Shown here piece after piece: positions 8,436 through 18,403 of a stretch of DNA of 64,000 nt. How positions within the stretch are numbered: the first letter of the stretch is position 1; the number at the start of each line of letters is the position of its first letter. The translations under genes were made by a program, and so were the position numbers. The notes below the pieces were generated by a model. The model saw only the letters and a list, made by a program, of their open reading frames with translations, had not been told where the DNA came from and did no database searches. Source of the stretch: Streptomyces sp. SDr-06. Lineage in GTDB: Bacteria > Actinomycetota > Actinomycetes > Streptomycetales > Streptomycetaceae. Location: contig NZ_QOLA01000017.1 in the NCBI RefSeq assembly GCF_003324565.1, forward strand, positions 1 to 64,000. Direction: 5' to 3'.

Positions 8436-10631
8436 TCAGTACGCCGTCACCCGGTCTGGCTCGGGGGCGGGGTGCGGGTGGGGGTCCGCGGTGCGGCGCG
8501 GGCGGACCGGCCACCACAGGGCCCGGCCCAGGAGGGCGGCCAGGGCGGGGACGAGGACCAGCGACAGGACGAGCGCGGAGAGCATGATGCCGAGCGCCAT
8601 CGCGAAGGCGACCTGCTCGCTGCCCGGGGTCGTGGCGAGACTGGCGAAGGACGCGGCGAGCACCAGACCGGCCGTCGCGACGGCCGGGGCGGTGTGCCGC
8701 ACCGCGCGGGCCACGGCGGCGCGGCCCGGGCCGGGGCGCCGCATCTCCTCCCGGATCCGGTCGGAGATCAGGATGTTGTAGTCGGTGCCGAGCGCCACGA
8801 CGAACAGGAACAGCACGAGCGGGAGCGTGAAGCTGACGCCCGGCCTGCCCAGGGTGTGCTGGAAGAGCAGGGTGGCGGCGCCGAGGGTGGCGGCGAAGCC
8901 GAGGCTCACCGAGACCATGAGGACGACCGGCGCGAGCAGGCTGCGCAGGAGCAGCAGCAGGATCAGCGCGATCAGCGCGGCCGCGACCGGGAACACGACC
9001 TTGAGATCGTGGTCGACGGCGGTCGCGATGTCGGCGATGATCGCCGGGGTGCCGCCCACGTGCGCCGTCGTCCCGACGGGCGTATGCCGGGCCACCGCGT
9101 CCCGCACCGGCCCGGACGCCAGGTCGCGGGCCTCGTTGCTGTGCGGGTCGGCCGTCGGGTAGACGTCGATGCGGGCGGCGCGGTGATCCTTGTTCAGGAC
9201 GGTCGGAGCGACCTGGCCGACGCCCTGGACCCGGCCGAGCGCACGCGCGAGGCCGTCGAGCCGGGCGGTGGTGAGGGTGGCGCCGTCGTCGGCGGTGACG
9301 AACACGCTGGTCGGGTCCGACACCCCGGCGGGCAGCGCGCGCGAGATCTCGGCCGCGGTGCCGGCGGCGGCGGTCTTGGCACCGGCATCGCCCTGGCCGT
9401 AGTCCATGCGGATGCCGATCAGCCCGGCGGCCAGCGCGGCGAGCAGGGCGACCGAGGCGCAGAGCATGGCCACGGGCCGCCGGGTCACCAGGGCGCCCAG
9501 CCGGGCGGCGCTGCCCTCGCGCGGCGCGCGGCGCAGGGCCCGGGAGGGCCAGAACATCTTGCGTCCGGCGGCCGCGAGCAGCGCGGGCATCAGGGTGAGA
9601 CTGCCGAGCAGCATCACCAGGACCGCGACGGCGATGGCGGGGCCCAGCGAGCGGAACTGCCCGAAGCTCGCCACGCCCAGCGTCGCGAACGCGGCCACGA
9701 TGGTGAGCGCCGCCGAGGTGATCGCGGTGCCCACCCGGGCGCAGACCTCCGCGGCCGCCTCGCGTGCGGGCTGCTCGGGCCGGGCCCGCAGATGCTCGCG
9801 GAAGCGGAACAGGAGGAACAGCAGGTAGTCGATGCCGATGCCGAGCAGCACCACGTTGATCAGGCCCGGGGTGCTCGCGTCCAGCTTGAGCCCGGTCAGC
9901 GTCGCCGCGCCCGCGACCGCCCCTGACGCGGCCCCACCGATCACGGCCACCGCGAGCAGCGGCAGCACGGCCGCGAGCACGCTGCGGAACACCAGGACGT
10001 TGAGCAGGACGATGAGCCCCGTGACGAGGACGCCCCCGATCGTGGTGGCGGTCTTGTTGGCATCGGCGTCGTCCACGGTGTCGGCGAGCGCGCCCGTGAA
10101 CCCGGTCCGCATCCCCGCCTCCGAGAACTGCGTGCGGGCGGCGTCCCGGAAGGCCCGGTAGACGTCCTGGACGCCGGGGTCCGCGGCGTTTCCGGTCAAC
10201 TCGACGGAGAGCAGTTCGAAGCTCCGGTCGGGCGCGGTCATCGCGGGGGCGACCCGGGGCGTCTGGGAGCGGTCCGGGAGCAGGAACTTCGGCTCGCCGT
10301 CCTTGACGGGCATGACGACCCGCCGCCCGGCCAGCTTCGCCGCCTCCGCCGCGACGCGCTCGTGATCGGCGGCGCCGAGGGGGGTGCCGTCCGCACGGGC
10401 GACCAGGACGGTCACGGTGGTGGCGTCGGGGTCCACCCCGAACCGCTCCTCGGCCATGCGCAGGGCCGCCGCGGAGTCGTAGCTCGGGGGCAGAAAGTTG
10501 CCGGTCTGGTTCTGGGTGACGCGGGCGAACAGGGTCGGGGTCAGGGCGATCAGGGCGAAGCCCAGCACGGCCCAGAGGGCGATCACCTTCCAGGGATGGC
10601 GAGTCGAGCATCTGGTCAGGGCGCGGATCAC
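8436..10631 (-). CDS. MMPL/RND family transporter
   Basis: A 731-residue polytopic membrane protein with the duplicated RND layout. A first helix (KVIALWAVLGFALIAL) is followed by a large extracellular domain, then a bundle of five helices, and the arrangement repeats after residue 360. Diagnostic segments include GIGIDYLLFLLFR in the first half and the matching ALGTDYNILISDRIREEM in the second; the conserved Asp-Tyr pairs are proton-relay positions. MMPL proteins export lipids or hydrophobic metabolites using the proton gradient. The start is GTG at 10629-10631, with GGAGG 5 nt upstream. It is divergent from a two-component pair, which may control it. Confidence 0.9.
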   Translation of the reverse strand: MIRALTRCSTRHPWKVIALWAVLGFALIALTPTLFARVTQNQTGNFLPPSYDSAAALRMAEERFGVDPDATTVTVLVARADGTPLGAADHERVAAEAAKLAGRRVVMPVKDGEPKFLLPDRSQTPRVAPAMTAPDRSFELLSVELTGNAADPGVQDVYRAFRDAARTQFSEAGMRTGFTGALADTVDDADANKTATTIGGVLVTGLIVLLNVLVFRSVLAAVLPLLAVAVIGGAASGAVAGAATLTGLKLDASTPGLINVVLLGIGIDYLLFLLFRFREHLRARPEQPAREAAAEVCARVGTAITSAALTIVAAFATLGVASFGQFRSLGPAIAVAVLVMLLGSLTLMPALLAAAGRKMFWPSRALRRAPREGSAARLGALVTRRPVAMLCASVALLAALAAGLIGIRMDYGQGDAGAKTAAAGTAAEISRALPAGVSDPTSVFVTADDGATLTTARLDGLARALGRVQGVGQVAPTVLNKDHRAARIDVYPTADPHSNEARDLASGPVRDAVARHTPVGTTAHVGGTPAIIADIATAVDHDLKVVFPVAAALIALILLLLLRSLLAPVVLMVSVSLGFAATLGAATLLFQHTLGRPGVSFTLPLVLFLFVVALGTDYNILISDRIREEMRRPGPGRAAVARAVRHTAPAVATAGLVLAASFASLATTPGSEQVAFAMALGIMLSALVLSLVLVPALAALLGRALWWPVRPRRTADPHPHPAPEPDRVTAY

Positions 10632-10928
10632 GGTGTCCTCCGAGGAGACGGGCTGGGTCGGGCCGGGGCTTTTGGCGGATCGGTCGGCAGGCACCGGCCC
10701 GGTGGCTGCCGGGGTTCTCCCGGACGTTCTCCAGACCATCAGCCGCGGGGGCGGGTCGGCGTCCTGGCAGCGGATGATCCGTACCGGGGCCCTGGGTCCC
10801 CGCCCGGTCCCCGACCAGGACCCTGGTCCTGGTCGCGATCCCGTCCCGCCGCCGGCGCGGTCGCCGTGGGCGACGTGACAGGCTGGTGCGGGGGCAGGAG
10901 GCGGCCGGACCGGACACAGAGGGCGGGC

Positions 10929-12200
10929 ATGAGCGGGAGTCGAGACATGGGGTCCGGTGCTGCGCCGGGACCGGTGGGCATGGCCGGTGCGCAGGCGCCC
11001 GGCGGCCCGAGGCAGTGGTCGCGCGCCGGGGTGCTGTCGCTCCTGGACGGCATCGATCCGCCCTGGAACCGCAACGACGCCCTCGTGGCCGGCGGGGCCT
11101 GCGCGCTCAACCTGCTCAGCTACGTGTTCGCGAACGAACCCGGCGGTCCGGGTGCGGTGAGCGTGCCCGGGTTCCTCCTCGTCGCGCTGGCCGGCGTGCC
11201 GCTGCTCGCCCGGCGCACCCACCCGGTGGCCACGCTCGCCGCGGTCCTCGCGCTGGACGCGGTGGCCTCCCTGACGCTGCCGCTCTCCACCCACTTCGGC
11301 GCGGTCCTGATCGTCGCCCTGTACTCGGTCGCCGGGACCGGCCGCGTGCGGGTGACGGTGTCGGCGACCGCCGCGACGTTCGCGGTCACGCTGGTCAGCC
11401 AGAGCGGCGGCCGGGTCCCGCCCTGGCAGGACACCGTGTCCGCGATCCTCTCCCCGCTGATCGTGGTGGGCGCCGCCCTGGCGGTCGGCCGCTGGCAGCG
11501 CGAGGTGGCGGCCAACCGCAGGCTCCTGGCCGACCGGGCGGTGGCCGAGGAACGCCGCCGCATCGCACGGGAGTTGCACGACATCGTCGCGCACCACATC
11601 ACCACCATGCAGCTGATGTCCGGCGGGGCCCGGGCCAACCTCGCCCGGCCGGAGGTGGCCCGGGACGCGCTGGTCACCCTGGAGGCCTCGGGGCGGCTCG
11701 CGCTGAGCGAGATGCGCCAGCTCCTCGACGTGCTGCGGGCCGGGGACGAGCCCGAGGCCGCCTCCGCGCAGCCCCAGCCCGGCGCCGACGACCTCGAACG
11801 CCTGGTGGCCGAGTCCCAACACGCGGGACTACCAACGGATTTGAGCGTGCACGGGACACCGCGCCCGCTGCCGCCCACCGTCGGCCTCACCGTCTTCCGG
11901 ATCGCCCAGGAGGCCCTCACCAACGCCCGCAAGTACGCGGGGCCCGCCCGCGCGACCGTACGCCTGACGTACCGTCAGGACGGGGTCGGTGTCGCGGTGC
12001 TGGACGACGGCAGGGGAGCGCCGCAGGATTCGGCGGGCTCCGGCGGGTACGGCCTCATCGGCATGCGCGAGCGGGTCGCCCTGCACGGGGGCACCCTGAC
12101 CGCCGGGCCGCGGGCCGACGGCGGGTTCGCCGTGGTGGCCGACCTGCCGCTGAGCACGGCCGAGGCGGACGCCGCGGCCGAGGAAGGGGTACGCCGATGA
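10929..12200 (+). CDS. NarL-type sensor histidine kinase (HisKA_3)
   Basis: A 423-residue sensor. Four to five hydrophobic segments lie between residues 50 and 190, with no large extracellular domain. The dimerisation/phospho-acceptor region is EERRRIARELHDIVAHH with His217, characteristic of the HisKA_3 family. The ATPase domain includes EALTNARKYAG and GGYGLIGMRERVA. The stop overlaps the start of the response regulator by 4 nt. The ATG at 10929 is used because the long open frame upstream is antisense to the MMPL gene. Such pairs often regulate an adjacent exporter; the divergent MMPL gene is a candidate target. Confidence 0.9.
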   Translation: MSGSRDMGSGAAPGPVGMAGAQAPGGPRQWSRAGVLSLLDGIDPPWNRNDALVAGGACALNLLSYVFANEPGGPGAVSVPGFLLVALAGVPLLARRTHPVATLAAVLALDAVASLTLPLSTHFGAVLIVALYSVAGTGRVRVTVSATAATFAVTLVSQSGGRVPPWQDTVSAILSPLIVVGAALAVGRWQREVAANRRLLADRAVAEERRRIARELHDIVAHHITTMQLMSGGARANLARPEVARDALVTLEASGRLALSEMRQLLDVLRAGDEPEAASAQPQPGADDLERLVAESQHAGLPTDLSVHGTPRPLPPTVGLTVFRIAQEALTNARKYAGPARATVRLTYRQDGVGVAVLDDGRGAPQDSAGSGGYGLIGMRERVALHGGTLTAGPRADGGFAVVADLPLSTAEADAAAEEGVRR

Positions 12201-12889
12201 CCGGGACCCCGATCAGGGTGCTGATCGCCGACGACCAGCCGCTGGTGCGGCGCGGCCTGTCGCTGATCCTCTCCCCCGACCCGTCCTTCGAGGTGGTGGG
12301 CGAGGCCGGGAACGGGGCGCAGGCCGTCACGCTGGCCCGCGATCTGCGGCCCGACGTGGTGGTGATGGACATCCGGATGCCCGTCCTCGACGGGGTCGCC
12401 GCGACCGGCGAGCTCACCGCCGCCGTGCCCGGCTGCCGGGTCCTCGCGCTGAGCACCTTCGACCTGGACGAGTACGTGGTGGGCGCCCTGCGCGCCGGGG
12501 CCTGCGGGTTCCTGCCGAAGGACAGCTCGCCCGAGGAGCTGAGCGCGGCGATCCGCACCGTCCACGCGGGCGAGGCCGTGGTCGCGCCGCGCCTGCTGAC
12601 CCGGCTGATCTCCACCTACGTCACCGCGCCCCGGGAGGCGCGCCCCGCCCCCAGGGGCCTCGGCGAGCTCACGCCCCGCGAGGTCGAGGTGTGGCGGCTG
12701 ATGGCCACCGGCCTCGACAACAGCGAGATCGCGCGTGCCCTGGACATCAGTGTGTCCACGGTCAAGAACTACATCACCAGCATCTTCGACAAGCTCGCCG
12801 TCCGTGACCGTGCCCAGGCGGTCATCGCGGCCTACGAGTCGGGTCTGGTGACCGCGCGCCCGGCGCCCGGCGAGGGGTCGGCCCGATAG
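12197..12889 (+). CDS. NarL/FixJ-type response regulator
   Basis: A 230-residue regulator starting with the receiver motif VLIADDQPLVRRG. The phospho-acceptor is Asp58 in VVVMDIRMP and the conserved Lys is in FLPKDSS. The LuxR-type helix-turn-helix is at about residues 152-215 (LTPREVEVWRLMATG, then NSEIARALDIS, then VKNYITSIFDKL). It overlaps the histidine kinase stop by 4 nt and forms its cognate partner. Confidence 0.93.
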   Translation: MTGTPIRVLIADDQPLVRRGLSLILSPDPSFEVVGEAGNGAQAVTLARDLRPDVVVMDIRMPVLDGVAATGELTAAVPGCRVLALSTFDLDEYVVGALRAGACGFLPKDSSPEELSAAIRTVHAGEAVVAPRLLTRLISTYVTAPREARPAPRGLGELTPREVEVWRLMATGLDNSEIARALDISVSTVKNYITSIFDKLAVRDRAQAVIAAYESGLVTARPAPGEGSAR

Positions 12890-12985
12890 CGGTGGCGCCG
12901 CACCCGACACCTTGCCGAGCGGGACCGGTCTCGGTGGACAGGATGGCCATGGCCGTTCCCACCTGGGCGTCCTTACCCTGGGGGC

Positions 12986-14347
12986 ATGACCCCTCAAGGC
13001 ACTCCCGATCCCCAGGCCGGCGCGGCAGTGAAGGCCGCCGACCGTGCGCACGTGTTCCACTCCTGGTCCGCCCAGGGATTGATCGACCCGCTCGCCGTGG
13101 CCGGCGCGGAGGGGACCTACTTCTGGGACTACGACGGCAACCGCTACCTCGACTTCACCAGCGGTCTCGTCTTCACCAACATCGGGTACCAGCACCCGAA
13201 GGTCGTCGCCGCGATCCAGGAGCAGGCCGCGACGATGACGACCTTCGCGCCCGCGTTCGCCGTGGAGGCCCGCTCGGAGGCGGCCCGGCTGATCGCCGAG
13301 CGCACCCCCGGCGACCTCGACAAGATCTTCTTCACCAACGGGGGCGCGGAGGCCGTCGAGAACGCGATCCGCATGGCCCGGCTGCACACCGGGCGCCACA
13401 AGGTGATGAGCGCGTACCGCTCGTACCACGGCGGCACGCACACCGCGATCAACCTCACCGGCGACCCGCGCCGCTGGGCCTCGGACAGCGGCGCGGCCGG
13501 TGTCACCCGGTTCTGGGCGCCGTTCCTGTACCGCTCGCCCTTCCACGCCACCACCGAGGCGGAGGAGTGCGAGCGGGCCCTGAAGCACCTTGAGGAGACC
13601 ATCGCCTTCGAGGGCCCCGCGACCATCGCCGCGATCATCCTGGAGTCGGTGCCGGGCACCGCGGGCATCATGACGCCGCCGCCCGGCTATCTGCCCGGGG
13701 TGCGCGAGATCTGCGACAGGTACGGGATCGTCCTCGTCCTGGACGAGGTCATGGCCGGGTTCGGCCGGACCGGCAGGTGGTTCGCCTGCGAGCACTTCGA
13801 CGTCGTACCGGACCTGCTGACCTTCGCCAAGGGCGTCAACTCCGGCTATGTGCCGCTCGGCGGCGTCGCCATCAGCCAGAAGATCGCCGAGACCTTCGAG
13901 CACCGGCCCTTCCCCGGCGGGCTCACCTACTCCGGGCACCCGCTGGCCTGCGCCGCCGCCGTCGCCACCATCAACGTGATGGAGGAGGAGGGCGTCGTCG
14001 AGCAGGCCGCGCACATCGGCGCGAGCGTGCTGGAGCCGGGCCTGCGCGAGATCGCCGAGCGGCACCCCTCGGTCGGCGAGGTGCGCGGCCTGGGCGTGTT
14101 CTGGGCCCTGGAGCTCGTCCGCAGCAAGGAGACGCGCGAGCCGCTCGTGCCGTACAACGCGACCGGCGCGGACGCGGCGCCGATGGCGGCGTTCGGCGCG
14201 GCCTGCAAGAAGAACGGGCTCTGGCCCTTCATCAACATGAACCGCACCCATGTCGTGCCGCCCTGCAACATCACCGAGGCCGAGGCCAAGGAGGGCCTCG
14301 CGGCGCTCGACGAGGCGCTCACGGCGGCCGACGAGCACACTGTGTGA
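12986..14347 (+). CDS. PLP-dependent class III aminotransferase
   Basis: A 453-residue aspartate-aminotransferase-fold class III enzyme. Visible features are the substrate-side pattern YFWDYDGNRYLDFTSGL, the cofactor-binding FTNGGAEAVENAIRMAR, the Asp of the PLP pyridine nitrogen in VLDEVMAGFGRTG, and the Schiff-base lysine in TFAKGVNSGYVPLGG. The family transaminates omega-amino or beta-amino substrates with pyruvate or a similar acceptor; the exact substrate is not deducible. A GGGGGC stretch lies directly upstream of the ATG. The GntR/FadR regulator 93 nt downstream on the same strand is a plausible controller. Confidence 0.9.
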   Translation: MTPQGTPDPQAGAAVKAADRAHVFHSWSAQGLIDPLAVAGAEGTYFWDYDGNRYLDFTSGLVFTNIGYQHPKVVAAIQEQAATMTTFAPAFAVEARSEAARLIAERTPGDLDKIFFTNGGAEAVENAIRMARLHTGRHKVMSAYRSYHGGTHTAINLTGDPRRWASDSGAAGVTRFWAPFLYRSPFHATTEAEECERALKHLEETIAFEGPATIAAIILESVPGTAGIMTPPPGYLPGVREICDRYGIVLVLDEVMAGFGRTGRWFACEHFDVVPDLLTFAKGVNSGYVPLGGVAISQKIAETFEHRPFPGGLTYSGHPLACAAAVATINVMEEEGVVEQAAHIGASVLEPGLREIAERHPSVGEVRGLGVFWALELVRSKETREPLVPYNATGADAAPMAAFGAACKKNGLWPFINMNRTHVVPPCNITEAEAKEGLAALDEALTAADEHTV

Positions 14348-14440
14348 CGCGCCCCTGATCCGGGGGAAAAACCCGCTCTCCTTTGTCCGGTTTCCGGGCA
14401 CCCCATAGGGTGGCCCGAAGCCGGAGGAGGGGAGCGAGTC

Positions 14441-15112
14441 ATGCCCGCTAGCGGAGCGGTCACCCGCAGCACCCTTCGACAACAGATCGCGGACGCGCTG
14501 CGTGACGAGGTGCTCGCGGGGCGTATGCAGCCCGGCGAGGCGTTCACGGTCAAGCAGATAGCGGAGCAGTACGGCGTCTCCGCCACTCCGGTGCGCGAGG
14601 CGCTCGTCGACCTCTGCGCCCAGGGCCTGCTCGACTCCGACCAGCACCGGGGCTTCAGGGTGCGGGTGTTCTCCGTCGAGGACTACAAGGGCATCGTCGA
14701 GGCGCGGGCGCTGGTGGTCGACGGGATATTCCGGCGGGCCGCGGTCCCCGGCTCGATCGAGGCGTACGGACCGGCCCTGGTGTCGGTGCGACGGCGCGGC
14801 GAGGAGGCAGCGCGGGCCGCCCGCGGCGGTGACCTGAACATCCTGGTCGGCTACGACCTGCGCTTCTGGCGGGAGTTGTGCGCGCTCGCCGGGAACTCCT
14901 ACATCTCCGAGTTCCTGCACCGCCTGCGCATGCAGAGCTGGGTCTTCGCGGTGCCCTATCTGCGCGGCCACGGCGAGCTCAGCGACTGGCTCTGGACCGG
15001 GCACGACGAGGTGGTCTCCGCGCTCGCGCTGGGCGACTTCGAAGCCGCGCGGGCCCTGATCGCCGCGTACAACGACGAATCCCTGATGTGGGCGGAGCGG
15101 CTGCCCCGGTGA
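14441..15112 (+). CDS. GntR family regulator (FadR/FCD subfamily)
   Basis: A 223-residue regulator. The winged helix is at about residues 10-75 (QQIADALRDEVLAGRMQPGE, then VKQIAEQYGVSATPVREAL), followed by an all-helical FCD ligand-binding domain. The histidine cluster expected for metal binding in FCD domains is only partly evident. GGAGGGGAGCG precedes the ATG. The stop codon overlaps the GTG start of the glycosyltransferase by 4 nt, so the two are cotranslated even though their functions look unrelated. Confidence 0.9.
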   Translation: MPASGAVTRSTLRQQIADALRDEVLAGRMQPGEAFTVKQIAEQYGVSATPVREALVDLCAQGLLDSDQHRGFRVRVFSVEDYKGIVEARALVVDGIFRRAAVPGSIEAYGPALVSVRRRGEEAARAARGGDLNILVGYDLRFWRELCALAGNSYISEFLHRLRMQSWVFAVPYLRGHGELSDWLWTGHDEVVSALALGDFEAARALIAAYNDESLMWAERLPR

Positions 15113-17532
15113 TCACAGACCCGGCCGGACAGGTCGAACTGAGCGTGGTGGTCCCCGCGTACAACGAGGAGCAGCGCCTCGCGCCCACCCTGGAGGCGAT
15201 CCGCGGCCACCTCGGCGACAGCTGCTCCTGGGAGCTGATCGTCGTCGACGACGGATCGGCCGACGAGACGGTGCGGGTGGCCCGCGAGGCCGCCGCCGTC
15301 GACCCCCGCATCCATGTGGTGGTCAGCGAGTCCAACCGGGGCAAGGGCCACGCCCTGCGGCTCGGGGTGCTCGCCTCGTACGGCCGCCGCGTCCTGATCA
15401 CGGACGCCGATCTGGCCACCCCCATCGAGGAGTTGGACCACCTCGCCAAGGCGATGACCGAGGGCGAGACGGCCGCCGCGATCGGCTCGCGCGCCCACCC
15501 CGAGGCCAACATCGAGGTCCACCAGAGCCGGCTGCGCGAGGTGCTCGGCCGGATGGGCAACCGGCTGATCCGGGCCGTGGCCGTGCCCGGCATCCGCGAC
15601 ACCCAGTGCGGCTTCAAGCTGTTCGACGGCGACAAGGCGCGCGCCGCGTTCGCCGACGCCCGCCTGGACGGCTGGGGCATCGACGTGGAGATCCTCCAGT
15701 TCTTCCGCCGCAAGGGCTGGGCGGTGTCCGAGGTGCCGGTGCGCTGGGCGCACCAGGAGGGCTCGAAGGTGGGGGCGGCGGACTACGGCAAGGTGCTGTG
15801 GGAGCTGGCCCGCCTCAAGGCGCGGGCGATACGCCGCGCCGACCTGGTGCTCGGCGCCCTCTACCTGCTGTCCTCGGTGCTGCTCTACAAGAACCTGTGG
15901 GGCGACCTCGGGCGGAGCTACCTCAGCGACTCGATGCAGGACCAGAACCAGTGGGAGTGGTTCTTCGCGGTCACCGCCGACAACGTGGCCCATCTGCGCG
16001 ACCCGCTGTTCACGACCGTCCAGAACTTCCCCGACGGCGTGAACCTCATGGGCAACACCCCGATGCTGGGCCTGTCCGTGCCGCTGGCGCCGGTCACCCT
16101 CGCGTTCGGGCCGACCCTCACCTGGGCGCTCGTCCTCACCCTGGGGATGTCCGCGACCGCGTACGCCTGGTACTGGCTCTTCGCGCGCCGGGTCACCGAG
16201 AACCGGTGGGCGGCCGGGCTCGGCGGGGCGCTCGCGGCCTTCGCGCCGCCGGTGATCTCGCACGGCACCGCCCATCCGAACTTCTGCGTCCTGTTCATGA
16301 TCCCGCTGATCATCGACCGCGCGCTGCGCCTGTGCGAGGGCCGGAACGTGCGCCGCGACGGCGTGATCCTGGGCCTGTTCACGACGTACCAGATCTTCCT
16401 CGGCGAGGAGGTGCTGCTGCTCGCCTCGCTGGGCATGGCCCTGTTCGCCCTCTCCTACGCCCTGGCCCGGCGCGACACGGCCCGCGCGGCGATCCGCCCG
16501 CTGGCCACGGGACTCGGGTACGCGCTCGGGGTCTGCCTGGTCCTCGTCGCGTATCCGCTCTACCGGCAGTTCGCCGGGGCGCAGAGCTACCACAGCGTCC
16601 TGCACGGCGACGACGCGGGCAATTCGCCGCTGGCGCTGATCGAGTTCTCCGGCCGCTCGCTGTTCGGCGACGAGGCGACCGCCGACAAGCTGGCCCTCAA
16701 CCGCACCGAGCAGAACGCGTTCTACGGCTGGCCGCTGGTGGCGCTGGCCTGCGCGCTCGTCATCCGGCTGTGGCGGCGCCCCCTGGTCAAGGCGCTGGCG
16801 TTCACGGGCGCGGCGGCCGCGGTCCTCTCGCTCGGGCAGAAGATCCGCATCCCGTACACCGGTGTGGTCCTGCCCGGACCCTGGAAACTGCTGGCCCACA
16901 GGCCGCTCTTCGAGTCGGTGATCGAGGGCCGGGTCGCGATCATCTGCGCGCCGGTGCTCGGCGCGCTGATCGCGCTGGCCGCCGGACGGCTCGCGCTCGC
17001 CCGGACGCGGGCGACCCGGGTGGCCGGCTTCGCCGCCATCGCGCTGGCCCTGCTCCCGATCGTGCCGACGTCGTACCCGACGCACGCCCGCCCGGAGATA
17101 CCCGAGTTCATCTCCGCGGGCCTGTGGAAGAAGTACGTGCGGCCGGGGGAGTCGCTCGTCCCGGTGCCGCTGCCCGACCCCGGCTCGGCCGAGGCCCTGC
17201 ACTGGCAGTCGGCGACCGGCCTCGGCTTCTCCGTCCCGGGCGGCTACTTCAACGGCCCCTGGGGCCCGGACCGCATCGGCATCTACGGCGCCTCCCCGCG
17301 CTGGACGTCGAACCTGTTCAACGACATCCGCTCCGGCAAGCCCCTGCCGGACATCGGCGCCGACTGGCAGAACCAGGCCCGGGCGGACCTCGCGTACTGG
17401 CGGGCGGGCGTGCTGGTCCTGGAACCCCAGCCGCAGGCGCCCCAGTTGTACGAGGCGGTGACCCGGCTCGTGGGCCGCGAGGGCACGAAGGTCGGCGGGG
17501 TGTGGATCTGGGACGTCTCGCGGGTGCGCTGA
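15109..17532 (+). CDS. GT2 glycosyltransferase (DPM1-like) fused to a polytopic membrane domain
   Basis: An 807-residue fusion. Residues 1 to about 240 are a polyprenyl-phosphate hexosyltransferase-like GT2 domain: SVVVPAYNEE, IVVDDGSADETV, the DXD-type LITDADLATP, and RDTQCGFKLFDG. From about 250 to 700 there are at least ten hydrophobic segments, as in GT-C-like or YfhO-like membrane glycosyltransferases; the last 100 residues are soluble. The predicted role is making a lipid-linked sugar at the membrane and using it or translocating it for a cell-envelope glycan. The start is GTG at 15109, overlapping the GntR stop (GTGA). Confidence 0.8.
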   Translation: MITDPAGQVELSVVVPAYNEEQRLAPTLEAIRGHLGDSCSWELIVVDDGSADETVRVAREAAAVDPRIHVVVSESNRGKGHALRLGVLASYGRRVLITDADLATPIEELDHLAKAMTEGETAAAIGSRAHPEANIEVHQSRLREVLGRMGNRLIRAVAVPGIRDTQCGFKLFDGDKARAAFADARLDGWGIDVEILQFFRRKGWAVSEVPVRWAHQEGSKVGAADYGKVLWELARLKARAIRRADLVLGALYLLSSVLLYKNLWGDLGRSYLSDSMQDQNQWEWFFAVTADNVAHLRDPLFTTVQNFPDGVNLMGNTPMLGLSVPLAPVTLAFGPTLTWALVLTLGMSATAYAWYWLFARRVTENRWAAGLGGALAAFAPPVISHGTAHPNFCVLFMIPLIIDRALRLCEGRNVRRDGVILGLFTTYQIFLGEEVLLLASLGMALFALSYALARRDTARAAIRPLATGLGYALGVCLVLVAYPLYRQFAGAQSYHSVLHGDDAGNSPLALIEFSGRSLFGDEATADKLALNRTEQNAFYGWPLVALACALVIRLWRRPLVKALAFTGAAAAVLSLGQKIRIPYTGVVLPGPWKLLAHRPLFESVIEGRVAIICAPVLGALIALAAGRLALARTRATRVAGFAAIALALLPIVPTSYPTHARPEIPEFISAGLWKKYVRPGESLVPVPLPDPGSAEALHWQSATGLGFSVPGGYFNGPWGPDRIGIYGASPRWTSNLFNDIRSGKPLPDIGADWQNQARADLAYWRAGVLVLEPQPQAPQLYEAVTRLVGREGTKVGGVWIWDVSRVR

Positions 17533-17701
17533 GGTCGCGCGGCCGAACGGCCGGCGGGCCTTCGCCGGGTCCGAGTAACGGACGGCACCGTGGGTAAACC
17601 CTCCCGACCGGGGCGCGGGGGGATCCGGTCACCCCGCACCGGGAGTTGACGGGCACTCTTCGCGCGGCGTGCCCGGCGCACTACGCTGTCCCGACCATCG
17701 C

Positions 17702-18379
17702 ATGAAACGAGTTGAGAGCGAGCCCGTCTTGGCCTGTGACCTGTGGCTGGTCCCCCTTGTCGATGTGCTGTGCCACAGCCCCGACAATCCGTTCGCGGAG
17801 GAGATCGCCTCGTACGACAAGGCGCTCGGCGACGCCGGGCTCCCGCCCGTACCGGTCTTCGCGTACATGCCGGGCCTCTCCGGTGACGTGGCCCCCGTGG
17901 CGGGGTTCGACTACGACGCGCTGCACTTCCTGCGCCGCGCCTACCTGCTCCAGCTGTGCGGCCTCGCGGTGACGCCCGTCGACGAACTCGGTGGCGACTA
18001 CGAGCAGCTCCTGGAGATGTTCGAGCCGACCGCCCAGCAGTCGCACCTGGTGTGGCACTACGACCACGCCGGGGCCTATGTGCCGGTCGACTTCGCGGTC
18101 CCGCTCTCCAACGAGGAGCTGCTCGCGGGCGGCGGCCCGCTCGGCTCGGCCCAAGGGCTGCTGCGCGAGCTGGAGTTCGTGGCGCCCGCGATCGGGATAG
18201 ATCCGGCCAACCCGCCGACCGCCCCCGCCCCGCCGGACCGGCCCACCTCCCTGGAGGAGCCCGCGGGTCCCATCCCGTACGACGAGAGCCCCTTCGCGCG
18301 TGAGCGGCACGTGTGGCTCGGGCTGCACGCGGCGGCGACCCGCAGCCTCGCCCAGGGCTCGATGATCATCTTCAGCTGA
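17702..18379 (+). CDS. Conserved actinobacterial hypothetical protein
   Basis: About 225 residues, soluble and acidic. I do not recognise a characterised domain. Notable segments are ACDLWLVPLVDVLCHSPDNP, a central FLRRAYLLQLCG and the aromatic stretch LVWHYDHAGAYVPVDF, followed by a Pro-rich linker and a C-terminal helix. There is no signal peptide and no transmembrane helix. The ATG at 17702 is chosen; a TTG nine codons later, just before the conserved core, is a credible alternative. The gene converges on the SLATT gene, whose 3' end is 24 nt away. Confidence 0.7.
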   Translation: MKRVESEPVLACDLWLVPLVDVLCHSPDNPFAEEIASYDKALGDAGLPPVPVFAYMPGLSGDVAPVAGFDYDALHFLRRAYLLQLCGLAVTPVDELGGDYEQLLEMFEPTAQQSHLVWHYDHAGAYVPVDFAVPLSNEELLAGGGPLGSAQGLLRELEFVAPAIGIDPANPPTAPAPPDRPTSLEEPAGPIPYDESPFARERHVWLGLHAAATRSLAQGSMIIFS

Positions 18380-18403
18380 GGGCGCCCGCCCCCGGCCCCG
18401 TCC

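Noticed and set aside
10362..10928. Upstream extension of the histidine kinase frame
   Set aside because: It is antisense to the MMPL gene, and the ATG at 10929 marks the first protein-like sequence.
17551..17568. CCGGCG/CGCCGG stem after the glycosyltransferase fusion
   Set aside because: Only 6 bp with a 6-nt loop and no T-run; such stems are frequent by chance at this G+C.
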